DNA of 64,000 nucleotides from NCBI RefSeq assembly GCF_003589595.1, contig NW_020654289.1, positions 7,928,776 to 7,992,775 of the forward strand. Direction: 5' to 3'. Shown one piece after another: positions 9,446 to 21,800 of the stretch. Position numbers and translations under genes: made by a program. The stretch is from Hyposmocoma kahamanoa. Lineage: Eukaryota > Arthropoda > Insecta > Lepidoptera > Cosmopterigidae. Numbering within the stretch: the stretch's first letter is position 1; each line of letters opens with the position of its first letter. The notes beneath the pieces were generated by a model. The model saw nothing but the letters and a program-made list of their open reading frames with translations. It ran no database searches and had not been told where the DNA came from.

Positions 9446-9671
9446 TATGTACTTCCTTGGACGAACTCTTTTACAAGGAGCTCGCCTGCTACTATACCTA
9501 TTTCAGATTATTATTACTTTAATAATATATTTATAACAGAATGTAAATCTAGCTTCTACAAAAATCAATAAAAAATAAAGTATGTAAAAATTATGTATTT
9601 TATCTAATCTTTCAAAACCGTTTATAAGAATGCTTTGAGAATTCCGTATGTTTTAACATTTTTTTCAAACT

Positions 9672-9905
9672 GTAGTAGCAGTAGAGCTCCTTCAGAAAGA
9701 GTTCGTCCGCAGAAGTACTGCCACCTTTACAGTAATGTGAGCATTACTACGTTCCGGTTTTGAAGGTTAAGGATTGTGGAAATTTGTCAACTTATGTCTG
9801 AGGGTGACGGGCGCAGTCAAGGGGCAGTGCCCCTCAGATCTTTGCGTTTTTAAGCTCTGAGTGGCACTGCAACTGCGTCTTGTTCATCCCCTCACTGGTA
9901 TTATA
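9672..9905 (+). mobile_element. SINE-like B copy 4
   Basis: The complete 5' block is present: AGCAGTAGAGCTCCTTCAGA, then GAGTTCGTCCGCAGAAGTAC. It continues through AGTAATGTGAGCATTACTAC and GTCTGAGGGTGACGGGCGCA to GGCACTGCAACTGCG and CTTGTTCATCCC. A short internal deletion removes the AATTACAGGCACATGG block. It ends at a TATATAAAAAA tail. Confidence 0.8.
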
Positions 9906-10794
9906 TAAAAAAATAGATACTAAATGTTACCTTAGACAATTAAATTAAATAATAAGTGGTATGATACACAATCAAACAACAAATATAAGTGATGAATGGG
10001 ATAAATATAATCTACTGCTACCCCGAATATTCGATTCATCACTAATCTTTATAAAAAATTACACTGACAACATAACGATTTCTTTCATTCATAAAAGGAC
10101 GTCCTTGAATCGACTTGAGCAAGCATAATGCAAAGTTAAGTGTAAAACAATTGCTAAATTGATTGAAGCGAAGATTCCTGACGTTTCGAGGGCGGTGATG
10201 CGGCGAGGCGGCAACGGCAATACGTTTTTTTGAGTGAAATCGGTCGACGCATCAGATTCATTCCGCGTGGTTGGCACTGAATGAATATCGAGCGGTGTCA
10301 TGCGTTCGCTACCTCATCCGTGTAAAGCCGCCTTTACATATGTGCTAGAGCCTGTCAAGAGGCTTTCATGTATCCTTCCAAGTCTGACAATTCTGAGAAC
10401 GCCTCCAACCCTTTTTTCCATTTATTCTATTTAATTTTTCGTTTCTTATGAAAATCTCTGCAATAGTCCCTTTCATCTTTGGATGTACTCTTTGTAAATA
10501 TGGTTGCTACGGAAATAAAACGTTTAAATGTTAAGCCCTTAAAGCAATCGACGTTTTATTCTTATTATAGCGAACCATTTCCATGCCAGCCATTCTTAAA
10601 ATTTAAAGAAAATTTCACGGGTTTTTTGTGACTGTGCCCGTATAAGCCCAACATAACTGACAATTGATATGGTTATGGTTAGTAGTACGTCTATTACATA
10701 TAAGTTGTTGATCTGTAATGCGATTAAGATTTCTTTTATTGACGTATGTACCAGTGTGGCAATCAAGCTATGCGACCATACGCGCCGCATACAA
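9906..10794. other. Unassigned, one GC-rich patch
   Basis: No gene seen. The patch 10170-10335 is GC-richer and carries several CGxCG motifs and TGTCATGCGTTCGCT. It may be the end of a DNA transposon, but there is no second copy here to compare with. Confidence 0.4.
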
Positions 10795-11335
10795 GCGGGT
10801 TGATATGTTATATAGGTGTTTCGTTCGTTGTGACGCTTTTAAGAAGAGAAGTGGACTGTATAGAAAGGAATGTCTGGACGGGTTGGCAGGTAAAGGGAGC
10901 GCTGAACAACTGAACTATACTACGGTGACCTTAGAGGTGGGTTTCGTGCTCGTATGTTGTCCTTAGCAATGTTCTTCCTCAACTTCCAGCAGACAGCCTA
11001 ATTAAGGGTCTCCGACAAATGCGGTGAGAGGCGTGGCGGTTGCGCTGGCGCGGTGGCGGTCAGAGGAAACTACCAGTTACGATAATGATCACTTGATTTA
11101 ACATATCACATTTAAGTACAATACAGCAAACACAGTAAAATACAAGCAGTATTTCACACATGGCAAAAGACTACGCAAAGTGCGTTAAGTCTTTAAATAT
11201 AGCGGTGAATCCACAGAGGAAGGTTAGTTGTAGACTATCTCAACTAAGAATAGTAGTTTAGTTGCAGCAGGTTAAAAAGGACAGCAATAATATAATTTTA
11301 AAGGAAATGAGGGTAGGTAAACTTAGGCGCCGTCT
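10795..11335 (+). repeat. Repeat L copy 2
   Basis: This is the second copy of the element at 2312-2905 and in the same orientation. Both contain CTGTATAGAAAGGAATGTCT, TCTCCGACAAA, GTATTTCACACA and the closing GGCGCCGTCTAAC. They differ by many substitutions and small indels. The ends are judged by where similarity fades. Confidence 0.75.
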
Positions 11336-12436
11336 AACCTTAGATTTCGCGAAAAACGTCTTTTCGTATAATTTTCAGTCAGTCTGTTATGTCTTTTAAT
11401 TTTTAATTACTTTGTCGTGTCCAACAATCACTATTTTCTTATTGTCATATTACATTAATTCATTCTTTATATAATATATGTGAATGAATTCTCCTGCCCG
11501 TTTTCGGCCACGGCAACTGCTTCTGCTCTCACACCCAATCTTATTAGTAAAGATCCGTGCGCACAGGGGGCACGTAAGCACACCGTCAATGTAATGGTAG
11601 CTGATCGCCTCAGGTGGTCGGGCTTTCTTTTCTTTTTTATATCTAAGGAGTTGTTCGCCATGATTTCGCTTGCTCCCCTTGAGTTCCGAATAAAAGATGC
11701 GCTTTGCCACTCACCCCTCTGCCATCCTTGATATGTGGCCGCCCCAACGAAATTGTCGCCGCATAAGATATACCTCGATTCCACCTACCTTAACTCTTCG
11801 CAAAACTTCCGTCAAATCATAACGCATGTATATATAAAACGACGAGAACTATATATTTTCTATGCCAAATTTTGCTGACACTTACAGCGCAGGTTCTTCT
11901 TTTTTTTAAATACCAGCTGTCATTTATGTTCTGATTATTTGCTACTTTCTTACTGTACCATTTTATTATTTATTGGTCTCATTATTTCTATCTGTATCAA
12001 TCCTCTTAATCTCATGCTAACCTTTTAGTTTATCCTGCGGAAGGTTTCGTGGCCCATTTTCGGCAAAATGATCGATATCATCACTCGGTGAAACGTAATT
12101 TTTTTTTTTATCTGCATGACTCTACATGACTTATTGACATTTAAATGAATGACGCTATTAGTTGAAAGGAAATTTTTAATTGATTTATTTAGTAGTAAAA
12201 CGGAAAATGAATATCAAAAAGGCCGTGTTACTTGGTACCGAGAAAAACCGTTCTGAAAATATACTTGACATTTACGACTTGACGTAAACCAAGTTGAAAG
12301 GCATTGTATTGCGTGAATTTCCAGCTTACTGATATCTGAAAGAGTTTTTTAACAGTCCTTGCCACCGTTCCTATTATTGACATTCAATAGTTGGTTTCAC
12401 ATTTTATTATGCATTGGAATCTCAAACACAGTGAAC
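11336..12436. other. Unassigned, element-poor
   Basis: No family seen elsewhere in the window occurs here, and no ORF looks like a conserved protein. Open frames on both strands at 11450-11784 overlap each other and have no recognisable motif. Confidence 0.4.
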
Positions 12437-12540
12437 CTAATATCCGCGGCGGCAGCGGCAAAGAATACTAATCCGCCGGGTGAAATGCCGGGCACGCCGT
12501 CCGCCCGCGGACGACCCCCAGCGCACGCGCCGTTGTCGCT
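12437..12540. other. CpG-rich patch
   Basis: A ~100-bp island rich in CG dinucleotides (GCGGCGGCAGCGGC, GCCGGGCACGCCGTCCGCCC) sits in otherwise AT-rich DNA. An open frame across it on the plus strand gives an Ala/Pro-rich peptide with no recognised domain. It could be a piece of a regulatory element or an untranslated exon. Confidence 0.35.
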
Positions 12541-14007
12541 AGTTGATGAAAATAAAAATAAACCGATGAACAATGTTGCAAAACTACTCATTCAGATAAA
12601 AGAAGCTCTCAACAGTTTTAATGTTATAGTTTGTTAAACATTGCCGAGGTAGTTATGCTTCAAAACAAGCTATAACGGTGAAAAGAGAATTAAAAATGAC
12701 GAGTTTAAACAGGTTATTGCTTTTTATATAAATGGACCCAACTAATTTCAATCTAAACTCAAACGACGCTTCATTTCCGTATCTTAAACGAAATATAATA
12801 AAATCAAAAAACCAGTACAAACGAAGCGAATTAAACATTAAAACATTCATAAATATCGACAACTCATGGAGCCCTTACGCCGCGTTCCGCTGTACTGTAA
12901 TTGAACCTCACTTGAAAGCTAAATTACTTCCAATAATAAGCCGCTACGCTGCTCCGCCTTCTCCACGGCTGCATACGCATGATACGCCTTTAAACAACAC
13001 TCTGACTATATTCACATTAACATGTTCCCTCCAACTTTTTATCAAACCCACGCCAAACTCCTCATCTCTTTTTTGTTCCTGCTCTAGACTCGCAATGGAA
13101 TGTGTTTTTAGAGACATCCTCATTCGGTAAGCCCGTGTTTTTGTTTCGCTTCGCAGTAACGTATGTATCGTTGCTAGGTCTATAAGAGAATATTTTAGTG
13201 CAATTTTGCGGATTGCTTATATTCCATCTAATACAATTTTGTAAAGGCACACCTAGGCAATATGTTTACTGGCTGAAAATGAAAAGGGATTTTGTAAGCT
13301 TTAGAGTTTGTGGAGCGAATGACAAAAGAAAATTGCGGATTTATTCTCCATTGTGTTTGCAATAGAGCGCATTATATAAATGTATAGGTTCCTCTAATTA
13401 ATATTTATAAGGAATTCCGTTCAACTTGACATAACAACCTAATCATTCGTTCAATATCTCTAACTAGAAGCACCTGTACGTTATTAATGAATTTTATGAT
13501 TTTCAAATAACTTATGAATTTCTTTCACAAAGTCTTCAACTTTGATCTTCGCGATTCAATAAGAAATTGCTCGTTATAAGTAAAAAGAATCTGATTTCTA
13601 CAATTATTTTGATAGGATTTAACATTGGCGTTTATTTCGAGAGGCTTTGAATCGTCCCCAGCGTCGTTTCGTCTAATATTTAACGCGTCCCAGATACCCA
13701 ATATTTGAGAGCCTGCTTTGACAGCGTTTGTCTTTACTCTCCATTCATTACAGATACCCGATACCAAATCAATATGATTTTAAAGGCGCTGGTGGACAGT
13801 AGCCACGAGATTAGAAAGTTCTACTAGTATTTGTTCACAAAATGGATTATTTGTTTTTGTACTTTGCCGTTTGTAATTTGCGTAGCACCTACAAAGTTCT
13901 GATTTTGTTTCAAACCGACCAAACAAGTTGGTGTCTTTGTAGATAAGGATTTATAGTTATTTAGTTCAGCTTGATGTCAATGGTTTTAATACCGCTATAC
14001 ATCCTTT
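12541..14007. other. Unassigned, element-poor
   Basis: The longest open frame, plus strand 12732-13130, has a low-complexity AT-driven composition and no motif I recognise. I see no splice-supported exon or repeat. Confidence 0.4.
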
Positions 14008-14262
14008 TTAACCGACTTCAAAAAAGGGAAAACTTCTCACTTTTATTATTTTTGTGTTTATGTTACGCGATTACTACGTCATTTGTGAACCGCTTTTGAT
14101 AATTATTTTTTTGTTGGAAAGAAAGTACTTCAGTGGAAGCCAACTTAGTGGCAAATTAGGGAATGAATCCGGTTTTTTCGATTTCATCTACTTTCCGTTA
14201 ACCGATTTCAATTAAACTTGGCAAATAGACATCATTCCAACAAACTTGATCGTTTTTTTTAA
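14008..14262 (+). repeat. Dispersed repeat D copy 1
   Basis: Shared blocks with 15318, 21572 and 63706 include AACCGACTTCAAAAAAGG, TTATGTTACGCGATTAC, GTCATTTGTGAACCG, GGCAAATTAGGGAATGAATC, CCGATTTCAATTAAACTTGG. There is no coding potential. The family is probably the 3' end of a retroelement or a non-autonomous element, but I cannot say which. Confidence 0.75.
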
Positions 14263-14939
14263 TAAAAAAGTCATAGTTACTTTCCTCATAGAGTCTCAAT
14301 TTTAAATTAACATTAAATTTTCTCAAAGCACTGAAGTTGCTCTCTTTTGTTTTATCTGCAGGACAGCCCCCACGAAAGCACCTATAATTTATATAAATTT
14401 ATAACGCTGTTTCCAGACCTGTGTTGGCTAAATTGCGACCAAATTCTATACACAATATGAACACATTGTTCTTTATTTTTATTTCCAGGTCACATAAAGT
14501 CCGAGATACACAAAGTTAACGAGTCGTACAGAGTCAGTCGAGCGGTGGATGGCTACCAGTTTAATATCCCTACCGGTAAACACACCCTAATCGAGTGTTG
14601 GGTTTTTGAAAATGCAAAATAAAAGTATCCTAAGCAAACGACGGCTGCTATGATCCTTGTCTCAATCTAACCAATGCCTGATGAGTGAAGGCGATAAACG
14701 CCTTCTCTTGATCTGATTACGTGTTGAGCCGCTACAATACAGCTTCGTTATAGATAATAGTTACTCGCTATTATTGAAGGTAAAGTGTCCACCTCATGTG
14801 GATAAACAAAGACTCTCCGGCTAAAAATAGCAGTACGTGGTTGTGTAATGTTTACTGATGTTGTTTTGCAGTTTCTTTTCTACTCACGTTTTTGTTCTAA
14901 TATTGGACAGACGAAGTTTATTTACTCGTTTATTAAAGT
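14263..14939. other. Unassigned stretch
   Basis: No feature recognised. A GACTCTCCGGCTAAAAAT segment near 14810 is unique in the window. Confidence 0.35.
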
Positions 14940-15100
14940 TAAGTTTGGGGTGCACGAAAGGCCTCTATGTACGAGGTCCCACCCTTCCTGTACGTTTGGC
15001 GAGTCCCGAACAACCCTCGGCGAGTACCTTATACCGATTGGCAAATCCTTTCAACACGATAGCAAGCGTTATAGTCTATGCTATCAATACCAGAAGGTTA
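14940..15100 (+). repeat. Repeat K copy 2
   Basis: Matches 4990-5215: GGGGTGCACGAAAGGCC, CTGTACGTTTGGCGAG, CGGCGAGTACCTTATACC, GGCAAATCCTTTCAACACGA and GTTATAGTCTATGCTAT. It may extend a little further. The surrounding open frames are an accident of this conserved segment. Confidence 0.65.
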
Positions 15101-15317
15101 AAAGTTTAATCCAACTGACCTCCACTACTGATGGACGCCGTGGTGACGACCCAGATGCATTGCAGCAGCAGTGACAGCAGCATCTTATTTGCCATGGTGA
15201 CGGTCTTCATCTCACGGCTTCCATTTGACCCACGCTAAGTGGCTCGCTACCATCTTCTTATAACACTCCAGTTCACATTTTTTCACTGTCCCACATCTGA
15301 AAATAAAACAAATACGT

Positions 15318-15592
15318 TCAAATATTTTTAACGGACTTCAAAAAAAAAGGAGGAGGTTCTCAATTCGTCTTTTTTTTTTGTATGTACATATGTTCCGCGA
15401 TAACGCTTTTGTGAATGGTTTTTTGTTCGAAAGAGGATACCTCAGTAGTGGTCTCATTTATCAAATTGAAGAAATTATTCCACCTCTAAGGGTAGCAAAC
15501 TAAGGGATGAATCCGGTTTAGCGCACTTTCCGGTAACCGATTTCAACAAAACTTGGCAAATAGATGTAAATCCACGAAATGTCGAGGTCTTT
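15318..15592 (+). repeat. Dispersed repeat D copy 2
   Basis: Begins AACGGACTTCAAAAAAAAGG and runs through GAGGTTCTCAATTCGTC, GATACCTCAGTAGTGGTCTC, AGGGATGAATCCGGTTTAGC and TTCAACAAAACTTGGCAAAT. It is the most complete and best conserved of the four copies. Confidence 0.8.
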
Positions 15593-18500
15593 TTTTTAGT
15601 ACTTTGTACTGATAAATTACATCAAGCACTGCTACGAGAATAAAATGTTAAATAGTATTATGTAATTCCGATATCGTTATACCTACAACCAAATCATGAC
15701 CGTAATTACAAAATTACAGTTAGGTACCAGGTGTTTCAGATCAAGTCCGATTAAGCAAACAGTTGCGCTAATCGGCGAGCTGGCGTGCCGATTGTCCCCG
15801 CACAAGAGCCATCAGCCCGTCACATTACAGACGTGATGCGATCAAGAGCTGCGACATCTTCGACCGCAAGCTGATTGCCGCCACTACACACAACCTAATT
15901 GACAACACTGCCTCTACCCGCACTCGCCCCCAACACTAATGGTCTGACGCTGATTTAGAGAATTTAAACAAGAACTAAAATAACAACAATTCGTATGTAC
16001 CCTTGGTATAATACAGCTACAATAAAATTTCACACTATATGTGAATTTATATCTCTCCTATTGAAGCATAATAAAATTATCGACAAATTTTGTTTGTAAA
16101 ATTTTTAAACTACACTCGTAAAAAAGTGTAAAAGGTTGTAATTTTCCAGATGTGGCCAGAGTGTGAAATTAAGTAATCAGTAAACAATAAATACCACCTA
16201 ATAGTAAATCATAATAACATTTCGTAAACATTCCGCTCCGAAATAAACGATCCAAAACGAAGGCATCACAAAACAATAAACCTAGCATATTTGTACATTC
16301 GAAACAGAACTTTACCTGCCCATAACATTATCGGCGCCATAAAGATCGTGCTTGCTCCGAATTCGTATAGCAAATGCTCGCAATTTACTTTATTGCAGTC
16401 GACGTATCGCCGCCAATGTACATGGATCCAGCCACTGGCACATAAATTCCCTTGTGCTCCTGATTTTCTCAAATCAAGAGAGGGGAAGTAGGTCTAAGTT
16501 AGCTGGTATTAGGTATAGGTTTCATGGTAGATCGTTCCGCGACATTTTTTTTCAAGCCAAATTCGCTGCACGAGACCTCTATTTGTCAAACATGCCACCC
16601 GGGACCCGTTAGTTGAATACAGGGTGTCAGCATTGTTTCGGATCAAAATAAGAGTTTTCCAAATATGGTGACGTAGCCAATGTTTTGAAAAAACGTTTTT
16701 TTTTTTAAATTGCCACCATTTCCTTAATTCATTTTGTTCATCTGATTAAAGAATTACAAGAACATTTTATTATACCAGGTTACAAGTCCCAAGTATTTCG
16801 AAAAATCAGCAAGCTAGAACGGTATATCTTGTGATTTCGGAGAAATGAATTTTTGATAATTTATTTGCCAGTTTACTGCCATTTATTCAAAATGTTCGCT
16901 AAACGAAAAGTCTTATTAGTTACTTTTAAGAAAGATAAGATGAACGATTTCGTAGGTCGCGGAGAACTGAAACAAACTCTTCCAAGACGAGAACCGAACA
17001 AGCGCAAAACAATACTAGTTAAGAGACAGCTGCTGCAGTAAATCTTTGAGTTTTTATTACTTTCAAAGTGCTTCCCCTAATTGGCAAGTGACTGCTTATT
17101 GGAGCCTCTGAGATCGTTTTATATAGACTCATTAAAATAGAGCAATTAAAACTTTGAAAGCTTGTGAGAATTAATGAGAACAACTATTCAAGGCTAGGCC
17201 AGACGCCCAAATGGTTATTTGCAATGACTGAGAATATTACTACGAATTCCATGAACTAGTCAAAGTCGGAATAGTCGTTGGCAACTGTCCACAGAAAAAT
17301 AAATTAATCTTCAAATACAGATAACAGCATAGAATAAGCCTTACTGATTTAGTCCATACTGTTCTAGAATCTGAGGACCGTATTCATTTCTTGCATAAAT
17401 AAAAAAGCAAATTTCTTAGGAACGATAATTTTACGACACTCTCTTTTTCAGAAGAGTTCAAGTAGCGGAACGATGACGATATTTGTTACGAAGGCATTTC
17501 AAGTTATTAAAACATCTACATTGTCTATGTATACTGGTCAATTCCGGATTTTCCCTTAGCACAAATTTCAGCACGTGGGTACAAAACCCTATCATTGAAG
17601 TGGTCGTGAGCACGGCCTCCAGGGACAATCCCCGCACCCCGCTCTCCTCACCCGGTGACCCCTCAATCCCGGCCTAATCTCTATCCAGATTACACAGCGC
17701 TCCTATTTGTACATTAAGTGGGCCCCCCATTAGTTTCAAGAGCTCGTGATTAAATCGAACCGTGAGTGAATTTAACGCTAATCTCGATGAATTATTAGTT
17801 CAGCCCAATGTTATTGGTAAAGGGATCTTTGCGTTCAGCGCTCTGAAAGGTCGTCGTAAGGAAAAGGTCGCGTCATTCACGCCAGCTACCTGGAAAAGGT
17901 GAAACTCACCATGTCGCTTACTTTTTGGAAGATGACTATCCATAATATTTTAGGTTGGCTTTACACATGTTTCGCGGATTACATATGTGTATACCCACTA
18001 CATACTTGTTTTATACAAGCGAATCAAACCATCAAATAAAATCGGTGAGGACCACTATCTCTAGTTGCGGTTGCGCGTTGGTACGTCGGTAACGCCGAAA
18101 ACTAAAACCTAAATTGTTTGTTCCAAATCGAACGTGTGATTCAATTCTTTACACACAAACCAAATTAAATCAAGCCGGTATTCGAATCAGGAATTCCTCA
18201 TCGGCATGTTCGTTTCACAGCCACTAAACTTAATATTGCCGACACGGGTCCCAATACCCTCGGAATGCTGCCAAAGCGCGATTATCGTCGTCGCCAGTCG
18301 GTCTCCGATCGCCAATCGCCACTTGGCACACTCCATGTACCGATCGTCTTTTATTTTCATTCGTACGCCAGAATTTATTAAGTTCCCAAACTAAATAACT
18401 TGCATTTATTACGCTCAAAGAGCTGTAAAGAAACTTAATGATTCGATGTTCGCCGCTTATCATTGCTCTTTTACTCTTTCTCATTTTCGTTTCCTCATTA

Positions 18501-18747
18501 TTGGGTTTTATTTTATATTAAGAGCTACGAGATTTTCTGCGCTTACGAAGAAATGACCAAAAACTTCCTGTAACTTCAATTTTTACTTTGCTTCTTAAAG
18601 TAAGCGAATATAAAAAAAAGTATTAGAAATTGGGGTGCAATTGCATGACTCTCTGACCTTGGAAAAAATACGCCAAATACAAAACTACGTTAATACAATC
18701 TTTATATCCCCGGAGAACACTACACTTATACGTTTCGCTAGCGTTCA
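15593..18747. other. 3.2-kb element-poor stretch with conserved-looking patches
   Basis: None of the window's repeat families occurs here. Patches of mixed composition stand out from the AT background at 15725-15965 and 17580-17710, and to a lesser extent 18190-18330. Such patches in insect genomes are often conserved non-coding DNA or old exons. I find no open frame with a recognised domain, so I make no gene call. Confidence 0.4.
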
Positions 18748-18812
18748 TTAAACAGTGGAGTGCCTCAAGGCGCTGTAATGGGGCCGCCACTTCTCCCCCT
18801 TGTTATCTCATG
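18748..18812 (+). mobile_element. Possible LINE reverse transcriptase fossil
   Basis: One frame reads N-S-G-V-P-Q-G-A-V-M-G-P-P-L-L-P, which resembles the RT motif B' (S-G-V-P-Q-G-x-x-L-G-P) of Jockey/CR1-like LINEs. The match is only about 20 codons. Neither flank continues an RT, so this is a tiny fossil or a coincidence. Confidence 0.4.
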
Positions 18813-21571
18813 CGATGCCTCCTTTGTCGCGGTCGTGTACTGTGCGCTATGTCGCGGGCACACCTCGCCCACATCTGTTCTGCACTAGCCGCCGCTGCTG
18901 GAGCCCACCTGCAGTGATCATTAGGCCCGCACGAACACCGCACTGTTTGTACAATTAGTTCAACAGAACAGTTTTAAGTACTGTTTCTAACTTATGGGAC
19001 TGTTTCTGTTTCAGATTTAAGTTCATCGTGTTCAAACCAGTTAGTTCACATGGGTTGCCACTGATTTGTTACGGTATCTTGCAGTTTGATATTTACTTCA
19101 CATTTTAATCTATTTTGACTCCGAAACCAAATAGGCTGTTTTCTCTGTGCGGTTAACAAGCTAGAATTCATTTGTTTGATCTCATGGTACTATATTCAGA
19201 CTTGTGTTGGAATAAATAGTTTGTGCACTATGTTTCGTAAAATACGACATTTTCCAGTCAAACTGACAATAAGCATAATGCTAATAGAGTTTATTTATAA
19301 ATTTGGCACCTGTTTCCATCTCAGTGACCGCTGCATAAAGCATTACCCTGAAACAAACAACCAAGAGTTTCGCCAAAAGATAAAATAAATAATTTCCCAG
19401 GCGCGATAGAAAAGACTGATGTCAATAATTTATTATTTTCGTTTCCTTTTAAAGCGATGCCATTAGCGTGCCGTCGAGCGCTCCCTCTCGTCCCCGAATT
19501 TTCCACTTTTAAAGGGAATTTTGTAGAACAACCTTTGCCGTGAGACGTCTAAATTTTATCTCGCATTAAGTAAATCGCTCTTTTTTCGAATGGCGCTTAT
19601 CAAGTCACACAGAGAAGGTGGTAATGGGCCAACAGTGTCATAAACTGACGTCGTCTTCAAATCGAATCACCCCCACAGTCGCTTTCATTTCTAAAGGCAA
19701 ACGAAATCATATTTGATTCCCAGAACGTTATTTGATTCATCTAACGATATTCGAATTAGTGTTGCAATTCATTGGGCTCGAAACGACGTGACTTAGACCA
19801 GCACGGTACTCCGCCATCCTTTAATTGTATTGTTTTAAATATTTAATGAAAGACCTTTGTTAAAACCACAGTAAAGGATTTGCACAAAAGTCGGTTGTTT
19901 TTAAACGAAACATATAAATTTTATTCACGCAAGGGCCATTAATGTCGCTGTTTGTACAACGCGACACTTTTACTCAAAAAATGCGCTACAATTTTCGGTC
20001 ACGATTTCTGCCGCCACCGCGAAACCGAAATACTAATGTTGGATCTGCGTTAAAAGCGCAGGAAGTGACTCTAATGACGCTGGCGTACAAAGGTTATCCA
20101 TCGGCTGGAAAGGTCCCGGTGCGTAACAGCGCTCTAGTGCTTCTTATAAAACGTCGATTACCGTTCAAGCGTCGCCATTGTACTAAACCCTAAAATGGCC
20201 CGAGGCTGTCGCTAGTGCGTGGGACCATTATCGCGGGGTCTTTTTGTCCCGGTCCCTTTTTTGCTCCCGTCCCGTGTAAGACAGATAGCGAATGGGTAAT
20301 AATTGGAGCTTAAAACCTTTTTTGTTGGCATCGTTTTGGATTTTAATGCGATTTAGGTTCTCTGCCGAGCTCTGTGATTTCATTTTGCGAGTCATTAGCT
20401 GGTATCAATTTTAAAACGGGGTCGATTTTATGAATTTGATTATTGCTCATTTCAGGGTGTTGCTGCGAACCAATACCGATTTGTTTTACAATTCAAATTT
20501 CCCGAACAATCCTCAGAAATTGTGAATTAAATTGAGAAAAGTAAATGACACTCTTGTTGATTTTAAGAACCAATCATAAATTAAAGGATTTTGTCGATTG
20601 TTTTTGAAAAATATAAGTAAATGTTGCAAGTAAATGTAAGAGCAGCAACATAAAGATCGCGCAGAGATAGGACGTCATCATCCAAAAAAAGAGAACAACG
20701 AAATTCGAAAATCTGGACCCTCGCTTATCTCAAATGAAGTAAGGCCCATTGTTAAACGGGATTAAAGAGATCTCTTAAATTCAGGCGAATCTTTTTTTTT
20801 TGCTATTTCCATAGAACTGCTGGAAATATGTGTAAACAGGAGGCAGTGTTCCTCATTACGGGCCGAGCATGAAATTAATTTACGACTTAATACAATGGCG
20901 CGCAATTTCTGGCCGCGGCTGAAAAGGCAGGCCCCAACGATCCTTACTCATAATATTACCTGAAATAAGGGCTCAACATATATACATGAACCAAATTTAA
21001 AAGAATAAATATTTAATGCAAATTTTAAATTAGAGAGCTTTGTTTAAGGTGCAGATTTTCAGGATTGATAAACCGTCAAATTAACTGCACCCAATCACTT
21101 TGGCATGGATACTAGTACATTTTGTTATGTTGATGACAAATATACGTAAAAGGAAACGAAAATTATACAAAGAGTAAAATAAGAATGATGGACACTTTCT
21201 ATCAGGAAATATATCAAAGAAAAATGCTTTTCTTTGTATTCACAAAACAAATTCTCAGCAAACGAGTTGTATAAAGTACTGACTTCCCTGACAAACGGTC
21301 ATTGTAGGTATATTTGAAAATTGAAATGAGTTATCTTGTTTTGTGTACTTTGGAGCTCGTGGCGAAGTTCAAGAAAGTACTCGTGTTTTCAATTTTTGTA
21401 AAAGACTGTATGGATACAGAATTAAGCACACAATCACATACCACATACATAACAATACTACGCAACGACAGATTACCGACGTTTATGTTGTCTATGCAAT
21501 TGTCCATTTACCGGTTTAGTTTCTCTATATTTGTTGTCAATGCACTCTTCATTGGTCGTATGCTACGGCTT
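18813..21571. other. 2.8-kb element-poor stretch
   Basis: No repeat family and no recognised coding domain. GC-richer patches lie at 18830-18930 and 20200-20285. The open frame at 21314-21694 is hydrophobic and runs into repeat D, so I do not call it a gene. Confidence 0.4.
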
Positions 21572-21800
21572 TTATTTTTTACCGTTTTTAAAAAGGTGGA
21601 GGTTCTCAATTCGTCTGTACAGTTTTTTATGTGTATATTACGTGCTTACTCCGACATTTCTGATCTGATTTCAATGGCTTTTTTTGTTACCTGAGCAGCA
21701 GTCCCATTCAAATTTAAAGAAAGTATTCTATCTCTGAGGGTAGCAAATTAGGGGATGAACCCGATTTCAAAAAAATTTACATATAGATGTAATTCCAATG
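21572..21800 (+). repeat. Dispersed repeat D copy 3
   Basis: Carries GTTTTTAAAAAGGTGGAGG, GGTTCTCAATTCGTCTGTAC and GGGTAGCAAATTAGGGGATG in order. The CCGATTTCAATAAAACTTGG segment is partly deleted, giving CCCGATTTCAAAAAAATTTA. Confidence 0.7.

Larger units (their letters stand above)
7970..9498 (-). mobile_element. SINE-like B copy 3, split by mariner and another insertion
   Basis: Read on the minus strand, the 5' block is at 9445-9498 (GAGCTCCTTGTAAAAGAGTT and GTCCAAGGAAGTAC). It resumes at 8205-8300 (CTGTAATGTGAGCATTACTA, then GCTGGTGAAATTACAAG) and ends with the 3' block at 7970-8030. Two later insertions interrupt it: the mariner at 8301-9445 and an unidentified ~165-bp insert at about 8033-8200. 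The order is therefore B first, then the other two. Confidence 0.75.

Noticed and set aside
2312..11335. A full LTR retrotransposon bounded by the two repeat L copies
   Set aside because: The region between them holds SINEs, a copia 3' end, a mariner and an assembly gap rather than one coherent gag-pol, and the copies lack obvious TG...CA ends.
12359..12637. A plus-strand Ala/Pro-rich protein
   Set aside because: The composition follows from a short CpG-rich patch; the antisense frame is equally open and neither shows a domain.
21314..21694. A 126-residue membrane protein
   Set aside because: The frame is dominated by AT-driven hydrophobic codons and runs into dispersed repeat D, which lies in other frames in its other copies.
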